DNA from: Streptomyces sp. SN-593
GTDB taxonomy: Bacteria > Actinomycetota > Actinomycetes > Streptomycetales > Streptomycetaceae
Assembly (NCBI RefSeq): GCF_016756395.1
Contig: NZ_AP018365.1
Coordinates: forward strand, 6,079,001-6,143,000
DNA: 64,000 nucleotides
Direction of reading: 5' to 3'
Position numbers and translations under genes: made by a program. Of this stretch, positions 10,975 through 19,524 are shown one piece after another (the first letter of the stretch is position 1; the number at the start of each line of letters is the position of its first letter). The notes below the pieces were generated by a model, which did not search any database, had not been told where the DNA came from, and saw only the letters and a program-made list of their open reading frames with translations.

Positions 10975-11931
10975 GTGACAGGTGAGGTGACGCGCGCACG
11001 GCGTGCAACGAAGGGTCCGCTCGCGGTGATGGCCGCGGCGGTCGCGGCTCTGGCCGTGCTGGCCGCCGGATGCGGCTCGGGCGGCGACTCGGACGACAAG
11101 CCGTACCGGTCGGCGAGCTCCCGCCCGACCACGCAGCCGCCGACGTTCCTCGGCGTCTACAGCCCGGAGGCCGGGACCACCGTCGGCACCGGGATGATCG
11201 TCTCCCTGGACTTCACCCGGCCCGTCACCGACCGCGCGGCCGTCGAGCGCGGCGTCAGCGTCACCAGCGTGCCGCCGGTCGAGGTGACCGGCCACTGGTT
11301 CGGCGACCGGCGGCTGGACCTGCGCCCGGCGCGGTTCTGGCGGCCGGGCACCCGCGTCACCCTGCACCTGCGGCTGCGCGGCGTCCAGGGAGCCCCCGGG
11401 GTGCGGGGCGTCCAGTCCAAGGACGTCGCCTTCTCGGTCGGCCGCGACCAGCACAGCACCGTGGACGTGCGCACCCACACCATGACCGTGGTCCGCGACG
11501 GCCGCCTGCTGCGGGTCCTGCCGATCTCCGCGGGCAGCGCCGCGCACACCACGTACAACGGGATCATGATGATCTCCGAGAAGTACCGGGTGACCCGGAT
11601 GAACAGCAGCACCGTCGGCTTCGGCGGGGAGTACGACATCCCGGACGTGCCGCACGCGATGCGGCTGACCGCCTCCGGCACGTTCGTGCACGGCAACTAC
11701 TGGTCGCCCCCGTCCGTCTTCGGCGTGCGGGACGTCAGCCACGGCTGCGTGGGCCTGCGCGACGTCAGGGGCGGTGGCGCGGACACGCCCGCCGGGTGGT
11801 TCTACGGGCAGTCCGTCGTCGGTGACACCGTGGAGGTGGTGAACTCCGCGGACCGCACGGTCGCCCCGGACAACGGGATGAGCGGCTGGAACCTGAGCTG
11901 GCCGCAGTGGGCGGCCGGCTCCGCGCTCTGA
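10975..11931 (+). CDS. L,D-transpeptidase lipoprotein, short form
   Basis: The enzyme makes 3-3 cross-links in peptidoglycan, or attaches proteins to it, outside the membrane. The 318-residue protein has a basic N terminus, a hydrophobic stretch and lipobox LAAGC (Cys33), one Ig-like domain (about 55-155), then the YkuD catalytic domain with HGNYW (239-243) and SHGCVGL (Cys258 is the nucleophile). A C-terminal WNLSWPQW segment closes the protein. No clear ribosome binding site precedes the GTG; GTG at 10987 is an alternative. A longer paralogue follows. Confidence 0.9.
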   Translation: MTGEVTRARRATKGPLAVMAAAVAALAVLAAGCGSGGDSDDKPYRSASSRPTTQPPTFLGVYSPEAGTTVGTGMIVSLDFTRPVTDRAAVERGVSVTSVPPVEVTGHWFGDRRLDLRPARFWRPGTRVTLHLRLRGVQGAPGVRGVQSKDVAFSVGRDQHSTVDVRTHTMTVVRDGRLLRVLPISAGSAAHTTYNGIMMISEKYRVTRMNSSTVGFGGEYDIPDVPHAMRLTASGTFVHGNYWSPPSVFGVRDVSHGCVGLRDVRGGGADTPAGWFYGQSVVGDTVEVVNSADRTVAPDNGMSGWNLSWPQWAAGSAL

Positions 11932-12249
11932 GTCCCCGCGGCGGGCACGGACCGGCGTGCGCCTGCCTCCCGCCCCGCCCGACCCCGGCCCCCGGCGCCC
12001 GACCCCGGCTCGCGCCGCCCGGCCCCGGCCCGCTCCCGGTTCCCGGTCCGCTCCCGACCCCGGCGCGCGCGGTCGCCGCCGGGGGCGTCCGCACGTCCGC
12101 GCACTCCTGTTCCCCCCGGTGAACCGTGCGTTGAGCCCCCGTGTCCTCGGGTAGACACCCGGATGACAGTTGGGACGGAACGGTGACATTCCCGTGGCAC
12201 GGGCACGCGGTTCATATGGTTTTCTTGCGCTGGCAGGGGGACTTCGGGT
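11932..12249. other. Intergenic region between two L,D-transpeptidases
   Basis: No gene is visible. The first half is a C-rich, G-poor low-complexity run on the plus strand, built from repeats such as CCCGACCCCGGC. The second half (about 12150-12245) returns to mixed sequence, with CATATGG near 12215 and an AGGGGG ribosome binding site before GTG 12250, so it probably carries the promoter of the second transpeptidase. Confidence 0.5.
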
Positions 12250-13527
12250 GTGTCGCGCGGTATGGGGAATAGGGGAACAGGAACGGTGAAGCCGATACGT
12301 GGGGCCCGCAGTGCGAGACGGCACGCGGCTACGGCTCTGGTGCTCGGTGCGCTGATGCTCGTCGTGACCGCGTGCGGTCCGGACGGCGGCGGCAGCAAGG
12401 CGAGTTCCGGCAGCGACGACGGCAAGAGCGGGGGCGCCTCGACCAGCGCACCCGACACGACCGTCTCGAAGGCGGTCGTGGACATCGCGCCCAAGGACGG
12501 GGCGAGCGACGTCGCGACCACCGGCGCGCTCAAGGTGTCGGCGTCGGACGGCAAGCTGTCCTCGGTGACCGTGAAGGACGACAAGGGCAACCCGGTGGAC
12601 GGCAGCATCGCCGCCGACGGGCTGTCCTGGGCGCCGAGCGGCCATCTGAACACCTCCACCGAGTACACGGTGGACGCCTCCGCGAAGGACTCCGCGGGCC
12701 GCGAGTCCGACAAGCACGCGACCTTCACCACGGTCGTGCCCAAGGACACCTTCATCGGCTTCTTCACCCCCGAGGACAACTCCACGGTGGGCGTCGGCAT
12801 GGAGGTCTACCTCAACTTCAACCGGCCGATCACCGACAAGAAGGCCGTCGAGGCCGGGCTGAGCGTCACCGCGTCGCCGTCCGTGCCGATCGCCGGCCAC
12901 TGGAACGGCAACACCCAGCTCTTCTTCCGCCCGCAGGACTACTGGGCGGCCGGCACCAAGGTCACCCTCAAGCTGGACCTCGACGGGGTCGAGGGCGCGC
13001 CGGGGGTGTACGGCAAGCAGAACAAGTCGGTGCACTTCACGGTGGCCCGCCGCCAGGTCAGCGTGGTGGACGCGGCCAAGCACACGATGACCGTCTACCG
13101 CGACAACAAGGTGCTCAAGACCATTCCGATCTCCTCCGGCGCTCCGGACCACACCACCTACAACGGCAAGATGGTGATCTCGGAGAAGTACATCAAGACC
13201 CGGATGAACGGCGACACGGTCGGCTTCGGCGGGGAGTACGACATCCCGGACGTGCCGCACGCGATGCGGCTGACCAACTCCGGCACCTTCATCCACGGCA
13301 ACTACTGGGCCGCGACCTCCGTCTTCGGCCACAGCAACACCAGCCACGGCTGCGTGGGCCTGCACGACGTGCGCGGCGCGGGCGACCCGGACACGCCGGC
13401 CGCATGGTTCTACAACAACTCGATCATCGGGGACGTGGTCCAGGTGATCAACTCCAAGGACAAGACGGTCCAGTGGTACAACGGCCTCAACGGCTGGAAC
13501 CTGCCCTGGAGCGAGTGGACGGCCTGA
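12250..13527 (+). CDS. L,D-transpeptidase lipoprotein, long form
   Basis: This 425-residue paralogue of the preceding gene has lipobox VVTAC (Cys42), a Ser/Gly-rich linker, two Ig-like domains (about 75-163 and 165-265) and the YkuD domain with HGNYW (349-353) and SHGCVGL (catalytic Cys368). It resembles the multidomain LdtMt2-type enzymes of mycobacteria. It has one Ig-like domain more than its neighbour; the YkuD parts are nearly collinear (for example both have VGFGGEYDIPDVPHAMRLT). GTG at 12250 has GGGGG nine bases upstream. A strong terminator follows. Confidence 0.92.
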   Translation: MSRGMGNRGTGTVKPIRGARSARRHAATALVLGALMLVVTACGPDGGGSKASSGSDDGKSGGASTSAPDTTVSKAVVDIAPKDGASDVATTGALKVSASDGKLSSVTVKDDKGNPVDGSIAADGLSWAPSGHLNTSTEYTVDASAKDSAGRESDKHATFTTVVPKDTFIGFFTPEDNSTVGVGMEVYLNFNRPITDKKAVEAGLSVTASPSVPIAGHWNGNTQLFFRPQDYWAAGTKVTLKLDLDGVEGAPGVYGKQNKSVHFTVARRQVSVVDAAKHTMTVYRDNKVLKTIPISSGAPDHTTYNGKMVISEKYIKTRMNGDTVGFGGEYDIPDVPHAMRLTNSGTFIHGNYWAATSVFGHSNTSHGCVGLHDVRGAGDPDTPAAWFYNNSIIGDVVQVINSKDKTVQWYNGLNGWNLPWSEWTA

Positions 13528-13587
13528 CCCTGTTCGCTTGCCTCCGGGTGCGGTGACCCGGAAGGCGCGCGCTTTGGTCCGCCCACC

Positions 13588-13625
13588 GACGGCGGCCCGC
13601 CCCTTCGTCGGGGCGGGCCGCCGTC
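13588..13625 (+). terminator. Rho-independent-type hairpin
   Basis: GACGGCGGCCCGCCCC (13588-13603) pairs perfectly with 13610-13625 across a TTCGTC loop, giving a 16-bp GC stem. It lies 60 bp after the second L,D-transpeptidase and 13 bp before the next start codon. No U tract follows, as is common in Streptomyces. Confidence 0.8.
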
Positions 13626-13638
13626 GTACGCTCCGGTC

Positions 13639-14415
13639 ATGACTGATACCCCGGTGACCCTTGAGGTCGAAGACGGCGTCGGCACCATCCGGCTGGACCG
13701 GCCTCCGATGAACGCGCTGGACGCGGCGATGCAGGACCTGCTCAAGGAGCTGGCCGAGCAGGCGGCCGCGCGGGCGGACGTGCGGGCCGTGGTGGTGTGG
13801 GGCGGCCCCGAGGTGTTCGCGGCGGGTGCGGACATCAAGGAGATGCGGGCGATGGCCTACCAGGACATGGTGGACCGCTCGCGCGGGTTGCAGGACGCCT
13901 TCACCGCGGTGGCCCGCATCCCGAAGCCGGTGGTCGCGGCCGTCAACGGCTACGCGCTGGGCGGCGGCTGCGAGCTGGCGCTGTGCGCGGACATCCGGAT
14001 CGCCGCGGAGGACGCCCGGCTGGGCCAGCCGGAGATCCTGCTCGGCCTGATCCCCGGTGCCGGCGGCACCCAGCGGCTGGCCCGGCTGGTCGGCCCGTCC
14101 CGCGCCAAGGACCTGATCTTCACCGGCCGGATGGTCGAGGCGGCGGACGCGCTGGCCATCGGCCTGGTCGACCGGGTGGTGCCGGCCGACGAGGTCCACG
14201 CGCAGGCGCTCCAGTGGGCGCGGCGGCTGGCCCGCGGCCCGGCGTACGCGCTGCGGGCCGCGAAGGAGGCCGTGGACGGCGGCCTCGACACCGACCTGAC
14301 CAGCGGCCTCACCCTCGAACGCAACCTGTTCGCCGGGCTGTTCGCGACCGAGGACCGGGAGATCGGCATGCGCAGCTTCATCGAGAACGGCCCGGGCAAG
14401 GCGGAGTTCTCCTGA
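13639..14415 (+). CDS. Enoyl-CoA hydratase/isomerase family protein
   Basis: The 258-residue crotonase-fold protein has the two oxyanion-hole regions, FAAGADIKEM (about 60-69) and GYALGGGCELALCADIRIA (about 104-122). The acidic residue in GQPEILLGLIPGAGGTQRL fits the hydratase active site. It would hydrate trans-2-enoyl-CoA in fatty acid or amino acid breakdown. It stands as a single gene behind a strong terminator; promoter information must lie in or near the hairpin. Confidence 0.9.
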   Translation: MTDTPVTLEVEDGVGTIRLDRPPMNALDAAMQDLLKELAEQAAARADVRAVVVWGGPEVFAAGADIKEMRAMAYQDMVDRSRGLQDAFTAVARIPKPVVAAVNGYALGGGCELALCADIRIAAEDARLGQPEILLGLIPGAGGTQRLARLVGPSRAKDLIFTGRMVEAADALAIGLVDRVVPADEVHAQALQWARRLARGPAYALRAAKEAVDGGLDTDLTSGLTLERNLFAGLFATEDREIGMRSFIENGPGKAEFS

Positions 14416-14526
14416 GCCGGGGCGCCCCCGGGGCCGCCGTCGGTGCGGGCCGCGGAGGTGACGCCGGTTCAGATGAATTCGCGGGGTTACCAGGCGAAGC
14501 CGTCGCGTAACGGCCATCATGAAGGC

Positions 14527-15114
14527 ATGGCGGGACGGGGCGGTGCGGAGCAGTCACGGCAGGCGGCTCACGCGGTCGGTGCGGCACCGCTGTTGGCCCC
14601 GGAACCGCCCGCGGACGGGCCCGCACGGCTGCCCGCGGAGGTGCCCGCGGCGGCGGACGGCCCGGCGGAGCCCGACGATCCCGACGACACGGCCGCCGCG
14701 GCCGCCCGGGCGCTGGAGCTGCTGGGCGACCCCTCGGTCAAGGAGGTCCGCCTCAGCTCACGCCCGGAGTCGGCCGCCACCGCCCGCCGGCTGGCCCTCT
14801 CGGCGGTGCGGAAGTGGGGCCTGCCGCACCTGGCCGACACCATGGAACTGCTCGTCTCGGAACTGGTCGGCAACGCGGTGCGGCACACCGGTGCGCAGAT
14901 GTTCGGGCTGCGGATGCAGCGCCGGCGCGGGTGGCTGCGGGTCGAGGTCCGGGACCCGTCACGGGCGCTGCCGTGTCTGATGCCGGTGCGCGAGATGGAC
15001 ACCAGCGGGCGCGGACTGTGGCTGGTCGACAAGCTCTCCGACCGGTGGGGGGTCGATCTCCAGCCGCGCGGCAAGACCACGTGGTTCGAGCTGCGGGTCA
15101 TGGACCGGATCTGA
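14527..15114 (+). CDS. Stand-alone HATPase_c ATP-binding protein
   Basis: The 195-residue protein has an N-terminal Ala/Pro/Asp-rich region (1-70), then a GHKL ATPase fold: N box SELVGNAVRHT (Glu112, Asn116) and G box DTSGRGLWLVDKL (159-170). It is of the anti-sigma-kinase-like class that is expanded in Streptomyces; target unknown. The start is uncertain: ATG 14527 is closest to the family N terminus, but ATG 14473 and GTG 14443 are in frame. It is a second, unlinked copy of the type found at 4507-4995. Confidence 0.82.
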   Translation: MAGRGGAEQSRQAAHAVGAAPLLAPEPPADGPARLPAEVPAAADGPAEPDDPDDTAAAAARALELLGDPSVKEVRLSSRPESAATARRLALSAVRKWGLPHLADTMELLVSELVGNAVRHTGAQMFGLRMQRRRGWLRVEVRDPSRALPCLMPVREMDTSGRGLWLVDKLSDRWGVDLQPRGKTTWFELRVMDRI

Positions 15115-15589
15115 CGCGGGTGCGCGGAGGGAAACGGGAGGCGGGAGGGCGCGCGGGAAAGGAAGAGGCCCTCCGCGCGTCGGGGGGGATGACTGCGGGG
15201 GGCCTCTTCTACATCGCCGCGAAGCAGGGGGGGTGTTCCGCGGCGGTCCGGGAACGGCTCAGCCGTGGTTCTCGGCGGCCGTTGTCTACGACTGTGGCAC
15301 GGGTCGGGGTGCGAGAGCAAGTTTGGCAAGCGTGTCACTCGCCACAAACCGGGCATATTACTTGGGGATGAAAGGGTGACATGTGCCACCACCTTGTAAA
15401 TGATGGCTAAACTCTCTCATGACCTTTTCATATAGAGAATGCTTATGTGACTGGTGAGATCCTGTAAGGGTCGATCCCTGATCCCGTGGTGGGGAGATCC
15501 CCCCCAGGGACCCGGGGATGTGCCGGATGGGCCGGGCCGCGCCGACGCGAGAGGGTCGGGTGGTCGGGTCGGCGACGTGAGGAGAGCCT
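15115..15589. other. Intergenic region with an AT-rich island
   Basis: No gene is visible. Bases about 15345-15470 are clearly less GC-rich than the surroundings, with stretches such as TTTTCATATAGAGAAT and TTGTAAATGATGG. This may hold promoters or be a remnant of foreign DNA. A GGAGAG ribosome binding site for the next gene is near 15581. Confidence 0.5.
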
Positions 15590-16339
15590 GTGGCGGGCAC
15601 GAGGGCGGCAACGGGGGCGGGCACCGCCCCGGCGGCGGTGCGCGCCGTGCCGGCCTTCCTGCGGTTCGTGGTCTTCGGCGGCGGCGTCACCCTGCTCGGC
15701 AGCGCCGCGCTGCTGCTGGTCGGCCACCGCGCGCCGGTCGCCGCCGCCAACGCCGTCGTCACTGTCGTGACCACCCTGCTCGCCACCGAACTCCACACCC
15801 GCTTCACCTTCCGGCGCGGCCGGGCCGGCTGGAGCGACCACTGCGCGAGCGGTCTCACCGTCCTGCTGTCGTACCTGTTCACCACCGGCGCGCTGCTCGG
15901 CTACGACGCCCTGCACACCGGGGGCGGCGCCCTGCTGCGGCAGGGTGTCTACCTCGCCGCCTCCGGTGCCGCCGGCATCGCCCGCTTCCTGCTGCTGCGG
16001 TACGTCTTCGCGCGCACCGGCACCCGCACGCGCACCCGGGCAGCAGTCCCCGTCCCCGTGCCCGCCCGCGTCCGTACGCCGGCTGCCTCGCGGGCCGGCG
16101 GGGCGGCCGGGGGCCTCCGGGCGCAGCCGGGCGGACCCGACCCGCGCGCCGCCGCGATCCCGTCGGCCCGCGACGCCGCCGACGCCGCCGACGCCGCCTC
16201 GCGCCCGCCGGTGCGGGTGACCGGGGTCGCGGCCGCCATCGCCGCCACGGTGCCGGGCGCCGGCCCCGCGCTGTGGGCCGTCGGCACCGCCTCCGCGCGC
16301 GAGGCGGCGCCCGGCCGGCCGAGGATGCTCGCCACGTGA
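15590..16339 (+). CDS. GtrA-like membrane protein
   Basis: The first 140 residues show four hydrophobic segments in the GtrA pattern, including FLRFVVFGGGVTLLGSAAL, ANAVVTVVTTLLATELHTRF and the basic FTFRRGR after the second helix. GtrA proteins are linked to polyprenyl-phosphate sugar flipping in cell-surface glycosylation. No glycosyltransferase gene is adjacent, so a specific role cannot be given. The C-terminal 110 residues are Ala/Pro/Arg-rich and not conserved. The start is GTG with GGAGAG upstream. Confidence 0.78.
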   Translation: MAGTRAATGAGTAPAAVRAVPAFLRFVVFGGGVTLLGSAALLLVGHRAPVAAANAVVTVVTTLLATELHTRFTFRRGRAGWSDHCASGLTVLLSYLFTTGALLGYDALHTGGGALLRQGVYLAASGAAGIARFLLLRYVFARTGTRTRTRAAVPVPVPARVRTPAASRAGGAAGGLRAQPGGPDPRAAAIPSARDAADAADAASRPPVRVTGVAAAIAATVPGAGPALWAVGTASAREAAPGRPRMLAT

Positions 16340-16445
16340 CCTTGCACCGCCGACCCGCTGACGCGCGGGACCACCGGACCCGAGCGCCGCAGGCCGACCA
16401 CCACGAGCCGTCGATGCGGCCGATCCACCAGGAACGGGAGACCCC

Positions 16446-17369
16446 ATGACCAAGGCCATCGCCTTCACCGAGTTCGGCACCGCCGACGTGCTGCACGCCA
16501 TCGACCTCGACCTGCCCGAGCCGGGCCCCGGACAGGTGCGGATCGCCGTGCGCGCCGCGGGAGTGAACCCGATCGACAGCAAGATCCGGTCGGGCGCCAT
16601 GCGGCAGGTCTTCCCGGTGTCCTTCCCCCACGTACCCGGCTTCGAGGCGGCCGGTGTGGTCGAGGCGGTCGGCCCCGGGGTCACCGGCCTCGCGGTCGGC
16701 GCCGAGGTCTTCGGACGGGTCGCCTCCGGCGCCTACGCCGAGCAGGCCCTCGCGGCCGCCGACGCCCTCCTGCCGAAGCCGGCCGGCCTCGACTGGCCCC
16801 GGGCGGCCGCCCTCCTGGTGGCCGCCGAGACCACCTACCGCGCGCTGGAGCGCCTCGACCTGCACCCCGGTGAGACCCTTCTCGTGCACGGCGCGGCCGG
16901 CGGGGTCGGCTCCGTCGCCGTCCAGTTCGCGGTCGCCCGCGGCCTGAAGGTGATCGGCACCGCGAGCGAGGCCAACCACGAGCGGCTGCGCGCGCTCGGC
17001 GCCGTACCGGTCCGCTACGGCGACGGGCTCGTGGAGCGGGTGCGGGCCGTCGCGCCGGACGGGGTGGACGCCGCCTTCGACCTGGCCGGGCGGCCGGACG
17101 CGCTCGCCGACTCGGTCGAGCTGACCGGCGGCACCGCGCGGGTCGTCACCGTCGCGGACGCCGCCGCGGCGAAGGAGGCCGGTGTCGCGTTCACCGGTGG
17201 CGGCGACGCCGACCGCAGCCGGCCCGCCGTGGAGGAGGCGTTCGCCCTGCTCGCGGGCGGAGGACTCCGGCTCGCCGTGCACCGCGCCTACCCGCTCGAC
17301 CGGGCGGCCGACGCGCAGCGGGAGAGCGAGGGGGGACACGCGGCCGGAAAGATCGTCCTGACCGTGTGA
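16446..17369 (+). CDS. NADPH:quinone oxidoreductase-like MDR protein
   Basis: The 307-residue zinc-free medium-chain dehydrogenase has the GroES-like N-terminal domain (AAGVNPIDSKIRSG; VPGFEAAGVVEAVG) and the NADPH-binding VHGAAGGVGSVAVQFAV at about residues 140-156. No structural or catalytic zinc ligands are seen. It would reduce quinones or enones with NADPH. The start follows GGAACGGGAGACCCC. It is followed by a strong shared terminator before a convergent glucanase gene. Confidence 0.9.
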   Translation: MTKAIAFTEFGTADVLHAIDLDLPEPGPGQVRIAVRAAGVNPIDSKIRSGAMRQVFPVSFPHVPGFEAAGVVEAVGPGVTGLAVGAEVFGRVASGAYAEQALAAADALLPKPAGLDWPRAAALLVAAETTYRALERLDLHPGETLLVHGAAGGVGSVAVQFAVARGLKVIGTASEANHERLRALGAVPVRYGDGLVERVRAVAPDGVDAAFDLAGRPDALADSVELTGGTARVVTVADAAAAKEAGVAFTGGGDADRSRPAVEEAFALLAGGGLRLAVHRAYPLDRAADAQRESEGGHAAGKIVLTV

Positions 17370-17438
17370 CCGTGTGACCGTGTGACCGCGAACCCGTGGC
17401 CCCGTCCCCGCGCTATGCCGTGGGGGGTGCGGACGTGG

Positions 17439-17476
17439 CACGGGTGGGCCGGACTCGTCAGTCCGGTCCACCCGTG
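17439..17476. terminator. Bidirectional terminator hairpin
   Basis: CACGGGTGGGCCGGACT (17439-17455) pairs with 17460-17476 across a CGTC tetraloop; one position is a wobble pair, giving a 17-bp stem. It lies between convergent genes. Next to it are an 8-bp repeat (GACCGTGT, about 17362-17388) and five GTGCG units (17491-17515). Confidence 0.85.
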
Positions 17477-17552
17477 GGTCATCGTGGGTCGTGCGGTGCG
17501 GTGCGGTGCGGTGCGCGGTGTGGTGGGGTGCTCTCGGCGCCGGAACGGCGCC

Positions 17553-18581
17553 CTACGGCGCCTTGTTGTAGACCGCGACGTAGTCGATGTTCATCTGGCC
17601 GCCCGACACGGTCGAGGCGTTGGGGCCGCCGCCGAACGCGTCGGGGAAGCCGCCGCCCATCGCCAGGTCGTAGATGATGAAGAACGGGTGGTCCACGGCG
17701 TTCGCCCACGTGGTGGCGTCCACCTGCGTGGAGTTGACGGTGAAGTAGTTCTGGCCGTCGAGGTACCAGCGGATCTGCTCGGGCGAGGTCGAGCGGTCGA
17801 TCTGCACGGCGTAGGTGTGGTAGCCGGTCTGGCAGCCGGAGCAGGCCTGCTCGCCGGAGCCGATGCCGGTCGACTCGTTGCAGGGGCCGCCCGGGTTGGT
17901 GCCGCAGTGCAGCGTGCCGAAGACCGAGCTGCGGGCGTTGATGTCCTCCAGGATGTCCACCTCGCCGGAGGTCGGCCAGGTGGTGCCGGTGCGCAGCGTC
18001 GAGCCGAGCATCCAGAACGCCGGCCAGTAGCCCGCGCCGTTGGCCGTGGTCAGGTCCGGCTGCTGGATCGAGGACTGCATCATCACCACGCCGCCGGCGG
18101 GCGCGCCGAAGCTGTCGCTCTGCGTCTCGATCCGGCCCGAGGTCCAGCCGGAGGCCGGGTCCGAGCCGTCGTGCAGCGCCTTGAGCACCAGGTGGCCGCT
18201 GCCGTCCTCATAGACGTTCGACGTGCTGTCGGTCATCGTCTCGATCTCACCGGTGCCGAAGTTGCTGCCCGGGCCGGTGTCGTACTTCCAGTCCGACGAG
18301 GGCACGCCGGTGTTCGCGGCGCCGTTGAAGTCGTCGCTCCAGGTGGTGGTGAAGCCGGCCGGCGGCGCGGGCACGTCGCTGGGCGCGACGGCGGTGGTCG
18401 CGGTCGGGGAGGCCGCGCTCCCGGTGCCCGTCGCCGCGGTCATCCCGGCGAGGCTCAGCGCGGCGACGGCCACCGCGGTCAGCGCCAACCGCACCCTCGA
18501 CCTGCGGCGGCGTGCCGCGCGGCCGGTGGGGGCCGGTGCGCCCGGCGCCATCTCCTGCTCTGGTAGCTGTCCGCTGGACAT
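17553..18581 (-). CDS. Secreted GH16 endo-beta-glucanase
   Basis: The enzyme cleaves beta-1,3 or mixed beta-1,3-1,4 glucans outside the cell. The 342-residue protein has an Arg-rich n-region and a hydrophobic core (RVRLALTAVAVAALSLAG, about 29-46), so it is exported. The GH16 catalytic motif is GEVDILEDI, with nucleophile Glu207, Asp209 and acid/base Glu212. The ATG at 18581 has AGGAG upstream. There is no carbohydrate-binding module. A LacI-type operator lies 250 bp upstream. Confidence 0.92.
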   Translation of the reverse strand: MSSGQLPEQEMAPGAPAPTGRAARRRRSRVRLALTAVAVAALSLAGMTAATGTGSAASPTATTAVAPSDVPAPPAGFTTTWSDDFNGAANTGVPSSDWKYDTGPGSNFGTGEIETMTDSTSNVYEDGSGHLVLKALHDGSDPASGWTSGRIETQSDSFGAPAGGVVMMQSSIQQPDLTTANGAGYWPAFWMLGSTLRTGTTWPTSGEVDILEDINARSSVFGTLHCGTNPGGPCNESTGIGSGEQACSGCQTGYHTYAVQIDRSTSPEQIRWYLDGQNYFTVNSTQVDATTWANAVDHPFFIIYDLAMGGGFPDAFGGGPNASTVSGGQMNIDYVAVYNKAP

Positions 18582-19035
18582 GCGATCTCCTGTCCCGATC
18601 GGATGGTGTGGGGGGTGGCGCCCGTCGGCGCCGAAGTGGCCGGAGCGAGCGCGGAGTTCACGGAGCGTGCCGGGCACGGTCCGCCGTGCCCGGCGCGCGG
18701 GGCCCGCCGCCGGCGGTCGGAGCCGTCTGCGGCACCGTCTGCGGCGGCGCTCCCGCGCGTGCTGCGGGCATGCGTTCGGCATGCGGCTCTCCTGCCCGGG
18801 TGGGGGACCGTGTACAGGGTTCATCTCTCCGTGAGAGCGCTCTCTCCCGGTCAGACAAGAGGTCTAGTGCCCTGGTTTCCCGCAGTCAACCCGAGTTCCC
18901 GGGAGCCGACGTGTCCCACACAAACCCTGCGCAACTCCCGCCCCACCCCTCCGGGGGCGGCGTGGTTTCGCCCGGGCGGCCCCCCGGCCCCCCGGCCCCG
19001 CCGGCCCGGCCGCCGGGCCCGGCCCATGCCGCCCG
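18582..19035. other. Upstream region of the GH16 gene
   Basis: No gene is supported in this 454-bp stretch. Low-complexity GC-rich frames run through it on both strands. It holds a LacI-type operator at 18833-18844 and, near 18950-19025, a run of GGCCCCCCGG-like sequence. Confidence 0.5.
18833..18844. promoter_or_regulatory. LacI-family operator, CebR-like
   Basis: GAGAGCGCTCTC is a perfect 12-bp palindrome inside TGAGAGCGCTCTCT. It resembles the Streptomyces CebR box TGGGAGCGCTCCCA, the cello-oligosaccharide repressor site, at 11 of 14 positions. Its place far upstream of a beta-glucanase fits sugar control with a long leader, or a promoter near 18800. Confidence 0.7.
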
Positions 19036-19442
19036 CTACCGGCCGCTCCCGGTGGGCCGGTTCGGCTGGATCAGGTCCCAGCGGTTGCCGTACGGGTCCC
19101 GGAAGACGGCCACGGTGCCGTAGGGCTCCCGCCGGGGCGCCTCCTCGAACACGACGCCGGCCGCCCGCATGCGCGCGTGGTCGTGGTCGAACGCGTCGGT
19201 GTGCAGGAACCAGCCGACCCGGCCGCCGGTCTGGTCCCCGATGCGGGCCGCCTGCGCGCCGCTCGCGGCCCTGGCCAGGAGAACGGCCGTCTCACGGGCC
19301 CCGGCGGGGCGACCACCACCCACCGCTTCCCGTCGTCGACGCGGGTGTCCTCCAGCAGGGCGAAACCGAGCGCGTCCCGGTAGAAGGCGATGGCCTCGTC
19401 GTAGTCGCGCACGACCAAGGTCACCAGCCCGAGATGGGTCAT
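19036..19442 (-). pseudogene. VOC family protein, broken by a frameshift
   Basis: From ATG 19442 the frame encodes a glyoxalase/bleomycin-resistance type N-terminal half: HLGLVTLVVRDYDEAIAFYR and GKRWVVVAPPG. After a G run (C run at 19299-19302 on the plus strand) similarity moves to another frame: ARETAVLLARAASG, GGRVGWFLHTDAFDHDHARM and FRDPYGNRWDLIQPN, ending at 19036. Adding one G restores a single frame of about 135 residues with the expected metal ligands (His, His, Glu pattern). It is either a recent pseudogene or a homopolymer sequence error. Confidence 0.85.
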
Positions 19443-19524
19443 CGGGCGATCCTGTCCCGACGCGGCCCGGGCGCGCCACCGCATTCCCGCGGCCCCGCCG
19501 GTCGCCGGGACTAGCATCGGCGCC

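Noticed and set aside
12170..12215. GGAAC followed by GC-rich sequence ahead of the second L,D-transpeptidase, as a SigE-type promoter
   Set aside because: The -35 GGAAC is present but no CGTC-type -10 at 16-18 bp; not enough to call.
10921..14520. A 1199-residue minus-strand open frame
   Set aside because: Antisense to two L,D-transpeptidases and the enoyl-CoA hydratase, all with intact motifs.
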